Shown in pieces: positions 46,845 to 58,609 of a DNA stretch of 64,000 nt. The stretch spans positions 177,912,556 through 177,976,555 of the forward strand of contig CP136067.1 in assembly GCA_032622095.1 (NCBI GenBank), written 5' to 3'. The first letter of the stretch is position 1; every line of letters begins with the position of its first letter. The stretch comes from Siphonodentalium dalli (lineage: Eukaryota; Mollusca; Scaphopoda; Gadilida; Siphonodentaliidae). The notes under the pieces are model-generated. The model searched no databases. It had not been told where the DNA came from and saw only the letters and a program-made list of their open reading frames with translations. The translations under genes were made by a program, and so were the position numbers.

Positions 46845-47240
46845 TATGTATAAATTTGTTACATATGCATATCAAGCAACCCATGACTCAAAAGCTCTTC
46901 CATCATACTTCGGTGATATCCTTGTTCCATATGACCCACACCGATAACTTCGTTCAGAGGACAAACTTCTTTTGACACCATCTGGTGCTAATTTGATCAC
47001 GGTTGGCTACCGATCTTTTAAAGTAACATGTCCAAATGCATGGAATCCTCTGCCATTGAACAAAAAAGAGTCACGATCTCTTGACGACTTTAAAAAGTCA
47101 TTGAAAACTTACTTGTTTGCGCGGCGTTTCAGAAAAGACTTTGATATTGTGTTTATTTATATTTCATGTTTATGTATATGTCAAGCGCTTAGGGCCCGCT
47201 TATTGGGATAAGCGCTATACAAATATTATTATTATACTTC
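46845..47240 (+). pseudogene. 5'-truncated LINE, C-terminal end and 3' tail
   Basis: The frame reads TYAYQATHDSKALPSYFGDI...(stop)LRSEDKLLLTPSG, then SFKVTCPNAWNPLPL and DDFKKSLKTYLFARRF, the standard C-terminal end of CR1/L2/Jockey-like LINE reverse transcriptases (family knowledge). A TAA interrupts it at about 46947. The 3' end AGCGCTTAGGGCCC...GGATAAGCGCTATACAAAT is a stem followed by an ATT repeat. It is 5'-truncated, as usual for LINE copies. It sits in intron 3 of MFS copy B, on the opposite strand. Confidence 0.75.
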
Positions 47241-47244
47241 CATG

Positions 47245-50200
47245 TTTTAACATGGAAGTATATTGTAATTCTTCTGGCTTTTTTTCTTATTATTATTATT
47301 CCGATAACACCCTTATATCTCGGGAACGGCTGAACCGATTCACTTGCGGTTTTTTTCTTCAGAATAAAACCTTGGAAGATCTCGGTAAATGGCCTATTGA
47401 GAATTTCGTCCGACCTTGACCTTCGGAGTTATCGCCATTTTGTTGATTTTTGGCGGTTTTTCGCGACACAAAAGTCACTTGCGAAATCGAGGTTTGAATT
47501 CTTATATCGTCGAAACGGCTTGACCGATTGATTTGAAATTTGGTACCTGCATAGACATTGAGTATACGAAGTCGATGTGCAAATAAGGAATCTCGTGTGA
47601 CCTTGAACTTTGGAAACAACGCTCTCTATCTGTTTTATTGTTGTGCGCATATCTCCTCCGAAACGGCTTGAGATATCGATTTCGGACTTTTTTCATTATT
47701 TGCGCCTATATGTGTGTTCTAAAATACTGAAAAATTATAGGGTTCGCACTTCCGGTTTAAAAGTTCGCTACTGGTCGAAGGATAAAACAACGCTCTTTGT
47801 ATGGAATCTAGAACGGCTTGAGATATTGAGTTGGGACTTTTTGCATTATGTGCAGCAAACTCTGCGCTATCGAACGATATATATAGTTAACGGATATCAC
47901 TTCCGGTTCTGGAGAACGGGCGTGTGGGTATGTATCTCAAAACTATGTTAGCGCATATTTTGATGACATTTGGTAGACGTCATCAGTAGATGCCACTGAT
48001 TGCTATACAACTCGAATTTTAAAAATCGGACATAAACTTCGATAGTTATGGCTGTTTAAAAACCTGGTTTATTTCCGACCTTGACCTTCAGAGTTATCGA
48101 TATTTTGTTGACTTTTGGGGGGGGGGGGTCTTCGCGCAACTAAAATCGATGTTTGATTTCTTATATCGCCGAAACGGCTTGGCCGATTCATTTGAACCCT
48201 TTTAGCCATTGAGCATTGGCAGTCGATGAACTAATAGGGAATTTCGTGTGACCTTGACCTTGGGAAACAACGCTCTTTATCTGTTTTATTGTTGTTCCAG
48301 TATCTCCCCCGAAACGGCTTGAGATATCGAGTTCGGACTTTTTTCATTATTTGCTCACTTATGTGTGTTATGTACCGGCGAAAAATGGTAGGGTTCGCAC
48401 TTCCGGTTTAAAAGTTCGCTACTGGTCGAAGAATAAAAGAACGCTCTTTATATGAAATCCAGAAGGGCTTGAGATATCGAGTTGGGACTTTTTGCATGAT
48501 GTGCAGCAAACTCTGCGCTCTTTAATTATATATATAGTTAATGGATTTCACTTCCGGTTTGGGAGAAAGGGCTGTGGGTATGTATCTCAAAAACTATTTT
48601 GGCGCAGATTTTAATGAAATTTGGTGGACATCATCACTAGCTTCCGCTGATCACTATGCCACTTGAATTTTTAAAATCGGACTTAAACTTCTAGAGTTAC
48701 GGCTGCTTGAAAACGATATTTTTATGGTTTTTTTGCGCCCCTAAAATGCCTTGCAAAATTGCAAAATCGATGTTTGATTTCTCTTGTAGAAACGGCTCAG
48801 CCAATTGATTTGAAATTTCACACCTGCATAGTCATTTAGTATACACAGTCGATGCACAAATAGGGAATTTCGTTTGACCTTGACCTTTGGAAACAACGCT
48901 CTTTATCTGTTTTATTGTTGTTCCAGTATCTCCTCCGAAACGGCTTGAGATATCGAGTTCGGACTTTTTTCATTATTTGCGCATTTATGTGTGTTATGTA
49001 CCACCGAAAAATGATAGGGTTCGCACTTCCGGTTTTAAAGTTCGCTACTGGTCCAAGAATAAAATAACGCTCTTTATATGCAATTCAGAAGGGGTTGAGA
49101 TATCGAGTTGGGACTTTTTGCATGATGTGCAGCAAACTCTGCGCTCTCTAATGATATATATATAGTTAACGGATTTCACTTCCGGTTTGGGAGAACGGGC
49201 GTGTTGGTATGTATCTCAAATTGTTTTTGGTGCAGATTTTGATGGAATTTGGTGGATAGAATCTGTGGTTGCCGAGTATTACCATCAGCTACAGTATCAC
49301 CATACTGATATTTTTTTCTTCTTATTATTCCAATAACACCCTTATATCTCGGGAACGGCTGAACCGATTCACCTGCGGTTTTTTTCTTCAGAATAAAACC
49401 TTGGAAGATCTCGCTAAATAGCCTATTGAGAATTTCGTAGGACCTTGACCTTCGGAGTTATCGCCATTTTGTTGATTTTTGGGGGTTTTTCGCGACACAA
49501 AAGTAACTTGCGAAATCGATGTTTGATCTCTTATATCGTCGAAACGGCTTGACCGATTGATTTGAAATTTGGTACTTGCATAGCCATTGAGTATACAAAG
49601 TCGATGTACAAATTGGGAATTTCGTCTGACCTTGACCTTTGGAAACAACGCTCTTTATCGGTTTTATTGTTGTGACCGTATCTCCTCCAAAACGGCTTGA
49701 GATATCGATTTCGGACTTTTTTCGTTATTTGCGCCTATATGTGTGTTCTAAAATACTGAAAAATTATAGGGTTCGCACTTCCGGTTTAAAAGTTCGCTAC
49801 TGGTCGAAGGTTAAATGAACGCTCTGTATAGGGAATCCAGAACGGCTTGAGATATTGAGTTGGGACTTTTTGCATTATGTGCAGCAAACTCTGCGCTATC
49901 GAACGATATATACAGTTAACTGATATCACTTCCGGTTCGGGAGAGCGGGCGTGTGGGTATGTATCTCAAAACTATTTTAGCGAATATTTTGATGACATTT
50001 GGTAGACGTCATCAGTAGATGCCACTGATTGCTATGCAATTCGAATTTTTTAAATCGGACATAAACTTCGTTAGTTATGGCTGTTTAAAAGCCTGATTTA
50101 TTTCCGACCTTGACCTTCAGAGTTATCGACATTTTGTTGATTTTTGGGGGTCTTCGCGCCACTAAAATGACTTGCAAAATCGAAGTTTGATTTCTTATAC

Positions 50201-51200
50201 CGCCGAAACGGCTTGGCCGATTGATTTGAAATTCGGATCCTTCTTAGCCATTGCGCATTAGCAGTCGATGAACTTATAGGGAATTTCGTCTGACCTTGAC
50301 CTTTGGGTACAACGCTCTTTATCTGTTTTATTGTTGTGAAGAGATCTCCTCCTAAACGGCTTGATATCTCGGGTTCGGACTTTTTTCGTTATTTTCGCAT
50401 GTATGGTTGTCATGAACCGCCGAAAAATGATAGGGTTCGCACTTCCGGTTTAAAATTTCGCTACTTGTCGAAGGATAAAATAACGCTCTTTATATCGAAT
50501 CCAGAACGGCTTGAGATATTGAGTTGGGACTTTTGCATGATGTGCAGCAAACTCTGCGCTCTCGAGCGATTTATTTATTTAACGGAATTCACTTCCGGTT
50601 CGGGAGAACGGGCGTGTGGGTATGTATCTTAAAACTATTTTGGCGCATATTTGGATGAAATTTGGTGGACATAATCTTTAGTTATCGCTGACCACTACTC
50701 CGCTCAGATTTCTGAAATCGGAATTAAACTTCTCAAGTTATTGCTGCTTAAAAACCTGATTTTTATGGGGTTTTCGGACCCCTAGAATGATTTACAAACC
50801 TGCAAAATCGATGTTCGATTTCTTATATCGTTGAAACGGTTTGGCCAATTGATTTAAAATTAATACCTCCATAGCCATTGGGCATTCGCAATCGATGCAC
50901 AAATAAGGAATTTCGTCTGACCTTGACCTTTGGAAACAACGCTCTTTATCTGTTTTTTTGTTGTTAACGTATCTCCCCCTAAACGGCTTGAGATATCGGG
51001 TTCGCTTTTTTCATTATTTGCGCATGCACCTCTGTTATGAACCAACGAAACATGAAATGGGTCGCCTTCCCGGTTTAAAAGTGGCTATGGTCGAATATTA
51101 AAAGAACGCTCTTTATACGAAATCCAGAACGGCTTGATATATTGAGTTGGGACTTTTGCGTACCTGCATAGCCATTGAACATACCCAGCCTATACACTAA
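47245..51200. repeat. Higher-order tandem array, 620-670 bp units, about 2.04 kb super-period
   Basis: AACGCTCTTTATCTGTTTTAT (or close variants) occurs near 47617, 48269, 48893, 49652, 50311 and 50938. A longer marker, ATCTCGGGAACGGCTGAACC, occurs at about 47317 and 49346, about 2.03 kb apart, so three units form one super-unit. Within a unit, GAAACGGCTTGA phrases recur about three times and CACTTCCGGTT twice. ORFs on both strands are similar between units only because the DNA is. No rRNA, tRNA or known gene seen. Private to block B. Confidence 0.85.
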
Positions 51201-51342
51201 TATGGAATTTTGTATGACCTTGAGCTTAAGAAACAACTATGAGCTACAGTATCTCTATCTCTATCTCTATCAGGTGACACAATTTCAGTCATTGGTGAAC
51301 ATGGAAGTATCGAAATTGCTGTGCAATTACAGTTTCATTCTA

Positions 51343-51377
<35 letters not shown>
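51201..51377. other. Array edge with CTATCT and ATT microsatellites
   Basis: (CTATCT)n at about 51250-51270 and (ATT)n at 51347-51376, then host sequence resumes. Confidence 0.6.
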
Positions 51378-51808
51378 GTTATCGTATGCGTATTGGCTGA
51401 ATTATAAGACATGTACAGCATAAAGCACTGCAGGCTCTTATCTGTTCCATGCCGTGCGAATGGTTGTTTTTATGTTTTGTTTGGGACATGAACATCATAT
51501 TCAACGTTGTATCTGTTATGACTCCAATGCGTCTTTCGGGGACATATATAATGTTCGTAGAAAGGTAGTTGACGTACTTAAATCGAATACTATCAGGGTG
51601 TATTTTGGAGCACAAACCGTCGAGTGGCTTAATATACTCAAGTCGGCAATAGTGAATTTTCAAACTGTTATTCAAAATTTCTTAAGATAACAAAAATATG
51701 TGTTGCAGTAAAAGAGCATTTTATTTTTCCGTCATACGTATACACGCACCTGTATCTCTTAAATAAATTGTTTCCCGAAAACTGGGTTTATATTGAGTAA
51801 ACCCAAGT
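51378..51808. repeat. Right direct repeat bracketing the B-private array
   Basis: Full-length partner of 46516-46783. It matches 18590-18935 in block A. Confidence 0.7.
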
Positions 51809-51831
51809 CAATACCGTTTTTTATTACTTAC

Positions 51832-52038
51832 ATGCACCAAAGTAGTACATAGCAACCAAAAGTGATCTCGACTTGTAGAAGTCTATCATGATCGTTGTAC
51901 TCCACACGAGTAGACAGAATAAAAACGTCGATATGAGTCCAGTAACACACGTGACTCGAGGCCCAAACTTGTCGAATACCAGGCCGGGTATGACAGATAA
52001 TCCTTGTCCCAGACTCGTACCAGAGATGATCACTTCCA
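51832..52038 (-). CDS. MFS transporter copy B, exon 3
   Basis: 207 bp with acceptor before 52038 and donor gtaagt (51831-51826), phases identical to copy A. Encodes TM2-TM4 with FDKFGPRVT. Two substitutions from copy A (F to L in TM3, V to M before YYFGA), plus Cys for Ser at the junction codon. Confidence 0.85.
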
Positions 52039-52740
52039 CTGAAATATGATAAATTATACATGCATGATTTGGCACCAGGGTGGGGAATCACGTGGTGTCG
52101 ATTTGATGAGTATCACGCATTCAAAGTGGCCGACGAGATCGAAAACGCGACCAGAAACATCAGAAAAGGGTAATAAACTATGATAATTCTATATTTACTT
52201 AGTAATTTGGCAGCTTCGATCATATGCTATACTATTTTTCTAACAATCTGAGACTTCATTTGTGTCGAAAATCACAGTTGTTTGCTCTAACATTCTGCCA
52301 AAATTGTCAGTCGAAGGATTCTCCAAGATGTGTGGACTGGTGTATTGCACGAACCTCCGACTGCCAACTTTGGTCAGAATACTGAGTAGTTTCGAAAAAA
52401 TAAGATATCAACTTGTTTTGAAAATAAACTAGCATATGCTCGTAACAGACGTTTTCTGTTAGTTCCTCATATATTATGTTTATGTGCCTTTGCAATCGCC
52501 TCTGCCGTTACATAAAAAATATGTCTATACAATTTGGAAGGATGAGATACGAATTACCGATTAGCTGGATTTGTCTTATCTGAAAAAAAAATACTGTCCA
52601 TATACATGTACATTTTCTAAATGTTTACCATTTTCGCACAGCAGTGAGACAAACGCTTATTATTCGTTCCTTATTCAGGGAAAAAAATTCCGGATACAAG
52701 GTGAAACTTTTGTGTTTTTCAGTTTTGGGGACCCACCACC

Positions 52741-52830
52741 CCGGGAGCGTAAGTTTTTTCCACCCAGGTCTGGGACACCCACCCGGGACCGTAGGTTTTT
52801 TTCCACCCAGGTCTGAGACACCCACCCCCA
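52741..52830. repeat. Tandem pair, about 45 bp
   Basis: TTTTTTCCACCCAGGTCTG followed by GACACCCACC occurs twice. A related GGGGACACCCACCCACCCGG lies at about 54222. Confidence 0.7.
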
Positions 52831-53768
52831 AATTTGATGAAAATCTTGTAAATTCTACGAAATAATGTGTTGTTGGCAGGGTAAGGGTCTCTCATTGTGT
52901 CTGCACCGGAACTGAGAGAACGCTGATCAAGTACACCCACAAAAAATAAACTAACAAAGCACATGGCTGAAATATATGACAACAAAACCAGTGACAAAAC
53001 CTTTAAAAACCCAAATAGTTATGGTTATAAAGGTAAAATACCCACTTTAACAGGATAGTTGTGTCTCTTATTAGCAATAAGTTAAAATATGTGCATGTGT
53101 AAAGTAAAAACACCATCAATTTGATTAAATAAACACAGTTCCAGTCCTCTCCATGTGGGAAATCACAGGTGAGCAATGAGGAGCTCCCCTTAAAATCATT
53201 CTAGGCGAGTGGCGAGTAGCTTTCTTACAAAATGTCGAGGCGAGTAGTATCCCAGCAGGAAATGCCGAAGGGAGAGTACGAGAGTACGGGAAGGGGTCCC
53301 CGGAAAATTTAGAAAATTAGATGCTCTGAGATTTAATCTGGAGCCTTTTAATGCTCCAATCAGTGAACAACACGTTATTATGTGACTTAAGTCACTGTAG
53401 TCATGTATCGACATCGACCACCTACTTCGACCACGTTGTCACTGTATTTATCGTTTATTCATTATCTTGACTGGTATCATTAATATAAACAAATGAGGCC
53501 AACGGTTTTTCGGCTTTTTGACAGCTGGCCACATTGCTAATAGTACACAAGCAAGTAAGTTGGTATATTTGAAATAAAGTTATCTGATATATTACGCACA
53601 TTTGAAGCATGTGTATTCTGAGTTATCGACAGTATTTTATTGAACCGCGTGGTCTCTCTGTTTGTTGTGCAGAAATTGTATTGCCGATGTGAATCGGAAT
53701 CAGTTCCATTTTGAATTAATTCCTCGATCTATTTTAGTAAATAGCGCATATAATAAAAAGAAAACCTT

Positions 53769-53916
53769 CGTGTTTTGAGTGAATACCGGAATTACCTCAA
53801 TCGTGGCCACAGTGAGATACTGGAATCATCACTCGTGGCCTAAAGGCCACTCGTCATGATTCCAGTATCTCACTGTGACCACTCATGAGATACTTCCGGT
53901 ATTCACTCAAAACACG
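53769..53916. repeat. 148-bp hairpin
   Basis: CGTGTTTTGAGTGAATACCG and its inverse form the outer stem. CAGTGAGATACTGGAATCAT and its inverse form the inner stem, meeting at GGCCTAAAGGCC. Small asymmetric bulges interrupt the arms. Confidence 0.85.
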
Positions 53917-54280
53917 CAGGTATCCTCTATGTATAATAAGTTTAAAAAGCCATGATAAACTATGAGAAAAGATGAAAATGGATTTTTTTTCATTGCAATT
54001 TTTTTACTCGACCAAAACCGGACCAACCCCATGTTTTCAACTGTTAAAGGGAGAAATTGTAGACAATAAATTAAAATATAGAGCCCCCCTCACGTGTATA
54101 AGGCCATAGCATGCACTAATGTATGAATCTGATTGTTTCAATTCATTTTGAAGCTGTAATTTGTCTTAGAAATGATTTTGGAAAGAAATTGCATGACATC
54201 AGAAAAAATCTGCATTCCGGGCTCGGGGACACCCACCCACCCGGTCCGTGTATCCTGTAATATTTTTCCGACACCCCCCT

Positions 54281-54361
54281 GCCATATTAGGAATATACTA
54301 ACTATGCAGGCTTTTTATTCGTGCCATATTAGGAATATACTAACTATACAGGCTCTTTATT
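54281..54361. repeat. 43-bp tandem pair
   Basis: GCCATATTAGGAATATACTA plus ACTATxCAGGCTxTTTATT occurs twice. Confidence 0.85.
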
Positions 54362-54429
54362 TTTTCACGCGGAAAAAATCGCGGGCCAGACTCTTCTCAA
54401 TTCAAAGACATGATTGAGTTTGTCGTGTA

Positions 54430-54645
54430 TTAAGTTCCGGACCGAAATTTGATACAACCGATAATTAATAGAGGATCTACAACGAGTCCCCAGTTTATAG
54501 CGGAATTTACAAAACGAGTCCAGTGAAATATGTCTGAATGCTCGGTCCAGACCGAATTTACTGGACCATTTTTGTAAATTCCACTATAAACTGGGGAGGG
54601 GTTGTATATTCTATTTATTACATGATCCAAAAACTCGACAAACAT
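54430..54645 (-). repeat. Dispersed repeat C, inverse copy
   Basis: The inverse matches parts of 21297-21480 and 56406-56590. The segment also folds: CCCCAGTTTATAGCGGAATT at about 54488 is opposed by AATTCCACTATAAACTGGGG at about 54579-54598. Confidence 0.55.
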
Positions 54646-55239
54646 AGTTAAATCAACAAATGGGACGCGAAACTAACATCGGCTTCTATAAGGCATGCGA
54701 TGAGGTTTCACGTAACTATGCGTTGTTTGTCAGCGTACATAAATTGTATTGTTCATAGAGAACACGAGTGTATTTTGCACTAATCCATGGTTCAAATTCA
54801 TTAATTAATTGCATATATTATGTTGAGTATAAAAGGATAAGGTCCCATAAATGACCGGATTTAACGTACAGTATACCTCTTTAAGCTGACTTTTGCTTAC
54901 ACACATGTAGAACTTAATGCCAACACCCTACTCGAATAAAAGTTGATGACATAAAACCACTGCCGATTTGATGAAGCTGACGTGTTGCTTTTACTAATAA
55001 AAAAATACTAGCAATAAGATTCTGCCATAACTCGCAACAGCGTGACGAATGTTCATGTTGCATAATTATACACCTGCACCATCATTCAGCATTTAGGATT
55101 TCTCGCTATCAGATGTCGACTATATATGTAAATAATTACAATCGATTATTAAAATGTATGTTGTATTATGATGCACATATAAAAATATGTAAATATACAT
55201 GGTGCATGTGTAACTAATGGAAACACTGATCAAACGTAC

Positions 55240-55405
55240 CTTCCGTCTGCGTAAAGTTGAACATCCCCTTGAAGTCTGTGGCGTAAATGTTGAAGGATAT
55301 CATTGAACCATTGACCAAACGTTCTATGCACGATATCGCAAAACACACCGATGAGAGAATTATTGCCCGGTGTGATCTGAACCAGCCAATGCTTGTTTTC
55401 CATGA
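55240..55405 (-). CDS. MFS transporter copy B, exon 2 (TM1)
   Basis: 166 bp with acceptor tttcag (exon begins at 55405) and donor gtacgt (55239-55234). Phase 0 start, phase 1 end. Two conservative changes from copy A (Arg to Lys, Thr to Ser) before TM1. The upstream phase 0 agrees with the predicted exon at 63428-63604. Confidence 0.8.
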
Positions 55406-56400
55406 CTGAAAGGAGAATTATATTATTCAAAACATCATCGCCAAATGATTACAAAAATACAACGATCAGTCAAAGTTTATTCACGAAAGTGTATAGGGAT
55501 ATATTTTTTTATTCCTGCATCAAAATCAAATATCCTGCTATTTTACAAACAAATTGTATGCACCAATAATTTCAAGTATTTCTAACTTTGCGGAGAGAAG
55601 CAATATTTTGTAAAATGTGCATTGTGTTCATAAACACATGCGGAATGTTCAATAAAATATATTCAATAAAAACACTCTTTCAATCACACAATGTTATATA
55701 GAGAACATATCATTTACACAAATATACATTATTGACACAAAGGCCTTCATAACATTTTGTCAGACAATTTTACCATATGTGTGAACTGTGAATGAACCAT
55801 ATACATATAATGACACAAGTGAGGTTGTGTTAAACGCGTAAAATCAGAAATATTTATTCACAAACTTGTTTAATGTGAAAACATAACCAGTATGTAACAC
55901 ATCTAATATACTTTCTCATAGCAAACAACACGTGCACAATACTAATCCCCACTAGAAAACAGTTCATGAGGGAGCAGCCTCCTTCGAGAAAGATATGTAC
56001 ATGTATATCACCAGATTATAACGAAAGGTAGCCGCATCAAGACGCAGATCACGTATTCCTTTCATTTAACCCATTATATAATAATGTCATAGAGCGGTCA
56101 TTGTATAATAGGAAATAGTGCCAGGTGTACTAAAATGTATTATATTTGCGCAAACGGGACATTTGACTTCCGGTTTGTCATCTGTTTGCATTCCGTATGC
56201 TACAGAAGAGGAATGAAGAAGAATATGTGTATGTGACTGATATTGATATAGTTGTGAAAAATAATTTGATTTATTTAAGCCATTAAATACGCCAAAGGGT
56301 TTCATTTGTCTGGGACTATTTCTTCATGCGGGCAAACAACGCATAGTTACCTGAAACGTCATCGCATGCATTATAGAAGCCGCTGTTACCTTTACGTCCG
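55406..56400. other. Conserved non-coding part of intron 1, copy B
   Basis: Matches 20298-21290. Nothing recognised. Confidence 0.5.
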
Positions 56401-56405
56401 ATTTA

Positions 56406-56590
56406 TTGATTAAAGTATGTTTTACGGAGGTTTTGGATCAAGTAATAAATAGAACCATTTACAAAACACTTCCAGTAATTTATTGGAATAGATTTGTAGA
56501 GTTCGCTATAAACTGTGGACTCGTCGTAGAACCTCTATATATAGATGTTTATTTATTCAAACTGCAACACATAGTTCAGTCCCATCGTTA
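56406..56590 (+). repeat. Dispersed repeat C, block B copy
   Basis: Nearly identical to 21297-21480. Confidence 0.55.
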
Positions 56591-57059
56591 CGCTGGTTTG
56601 ACCACTGCCATCACTTATATTTTCGTAAATACATCTAACATGTTTTTATTTAAGAATTGTGTCAGTTACAATTCATTATAGCTTGATCTAACCATTTTTT
56701 CCAATGAATGTGGAAGTTTGATTTCTCATGATAATGCAGAATGCGGTGTAACTTAGAAAAGTCTTAAATAAATAAATGGGAGATTTCATCACACGCTGTG
56801 TACGTGATGGCGGTGGTTAGGCCAGCTTAGCAGGGGACTGAACTTTGCATTAAGTGTGTTACTTATCCTGCGGTTCCTGAGACTATACTATCCGGGGTAT
56901 GTTTTGATGCGTCCAACTTAGAATTTCCAACTGCGCTGCTCTTGAAATACCAAATTCCCACTCTAAGGATACTTCCACACACTGACAAGTTTGCATGGTA
57001 TTTTCTTATATTCTTTAACAAATTTATCAGTTATAAAAAATAATATATAATTTATTAGG

Positions 57060-57115
57060 CCAATGCATTCTCTTATATATGCGAGGCGACTCGCATATAT
57101 AAGAGAATGCATTGG
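57060..57115. repeat. H2 hairpin, copy e
   Basis: Short form lacking the GACCTATGGTC centre, as in 21949-22004. Its arms are perfect here, while A has one mismatch. Confidence 0.85.
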
Positions 57116-57307
57116 CACAGCGTTTTCGCTCCTCTTGAAAAACTAAATTCCCACCCTAGTTACGTTCATATATACACTGGCAAGTTTGCACGGAATTTTC
57201 TTATATTCTTTAACAATTAAATAATTTTTTATAATTTTTTCTTACAATCTTTAACAATTTTATTATTTTATATAATTTTTTGTTACACTCATTATACAGA
57301 GAGTAAT

Positions 57308-57449
57308 CAATTGGTTTCGATGATTACGTGACATAATTCACGAGGGGAGCCGGGCCTGGTAAAACCCGAGTGAGCGGAGCGAACGAGGGTTTTACCAATA
57401 GGACCGGCTACCCGAGTGAATTATGTCACGTAATCATCGAAACCAATTG
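57308..57449. repeat. H3 hairpin, complete
   Basis: CAATTGGTTTCGATGATTAC starts an arm of about 34 bp whose inverse ends at 57449. Inner stems GGTAAAACCC/GGGTTTTACC and AGCCGG/CCGGCT surround a CGAGTGAGCGGAGCGAACGA loop. Copy A has lost most of the left half. Confidence 0.85.
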
Positions 57450-58297
57450 ATGATTCTGATTACACACTTTAAACCACTAAAAGTTGCTAATTCTAAAGAG
57501 AAGATGTGACAAAATAAGCCCAAATCAGCTGATTCTCCCATTTTGAACCACTATGTACAGTTGCGCGTGCAGCTACGCGGATGGGCACATAATTTAAATA
57601 ATTGTGACGTAACGATACCGATTGACCTCATAATTTGATGCGATTCATTTTTTAAAGTTTCGGAAATATTCTGTAAAAATTGTGTTTATTCTGACCGAAC
57701 AAGCATGGCACTTGGAACGGGATATTGTGAAGATTCTGATGGTGTTTGTAAATAATGTTGGTTCATACAGGAAATGTTTGGAAATCGTGCTAAAAGTAGA
57801 AAGATAAGTTTCGAAGTCACGATATTTTAAACATCGACGTAAACAAACTCTCGAAGAGCAACACGTGGAAATTCAGCTCGGAACTGGATAAATTTATTGT
57901 TCACATGGAATTGTTCATAGTTCATTTGACTGGAATATATATGACATCGTCCGAATCATCGGAGTCGATAATAGGTAAGATTCTTCTTCAATTTACCAAT
58001 TTATTAACTGCTTCTGCATCATCGTTAGCAGTTCGTTTCTGTTCAACTTCAACCATGTTTGAGCCGCAGAAAGTGAAAATAGTTCCGGCTTAGAGCGGAA
58101 CTGTCCAAAATTGCGTGCTCTCACCGGTGACGTACATGTAATTCACAGGTGTGACATTATCACTTTTAACTCACCAAGAAATCCTTATAAATCACGTCTA
58201 AGTGTGTAATAAAAAAAATTCTTACATTCTTTAACAATTTTTTATCATTTGTTCTTACATTTTTTAACAATTATAAAAAATTATATAAAATTTGTTA
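57450..58297. other. Conserved non-coding stretch
   Basis: Matches 22265-23110. Nothing recognised. Confidence 0.4.
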
Positions 58298-58299
58298 AC

Positions 58300-58366
58300 C
58301 CAATGCATTCTCTTATATATGCGATGCGACCTATGGTCGACTCGCATATATAAGAGAATGAATTGG
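58300..58366. repeat. H2 hairpin, copy f
   Basis: Same as copy b. Here the centre is GACCTATGGTC, the intact palindrome, whereas A reads GACCTAAGGTC. Confidence 0.85.
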
Positions 58367-58609
58367 AACAGGGTTTTCGCTCATCTTGAAAGACCAAATT
58401 CCAACTCTAAGGGTACGTTCATACACTGGAAAGTTTGCACGGCTTTTTATGCAGGCATTTTCTCATAGAAAACCCTACGGTGTCAGAATATGAAGAGAAA
58501 CATGGATATAACATACATAATTACTAAAGCTAAGGGCATGAGCAGTAAAATTACTAAAGCTAAGGGCATGAGCAGTAAAATGTAGGTAGTTCCACGTGCA
58601 ACGGTGCTA

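Larger units (their letters stand above)
52255..54960. other. B-private intron 2 sequence
   Basis: No matching sequence in block A. It holds a doubled stretch of about 45 bp with CCACCCAGGTCTGxGACACC (52741-52830), a long hairpin, a 43-bp tandem pair and a copy of repeat C. No exon recognised. Confidence 0.5.

Noticed and set aside
47359-51045. Similar ORFs repeated on the minus strand, such as those with FQINRSSRF
   Set aside because: They recur with the 650-bp units and are not preserved in length or frame between units, so the DNA repeat explains them.
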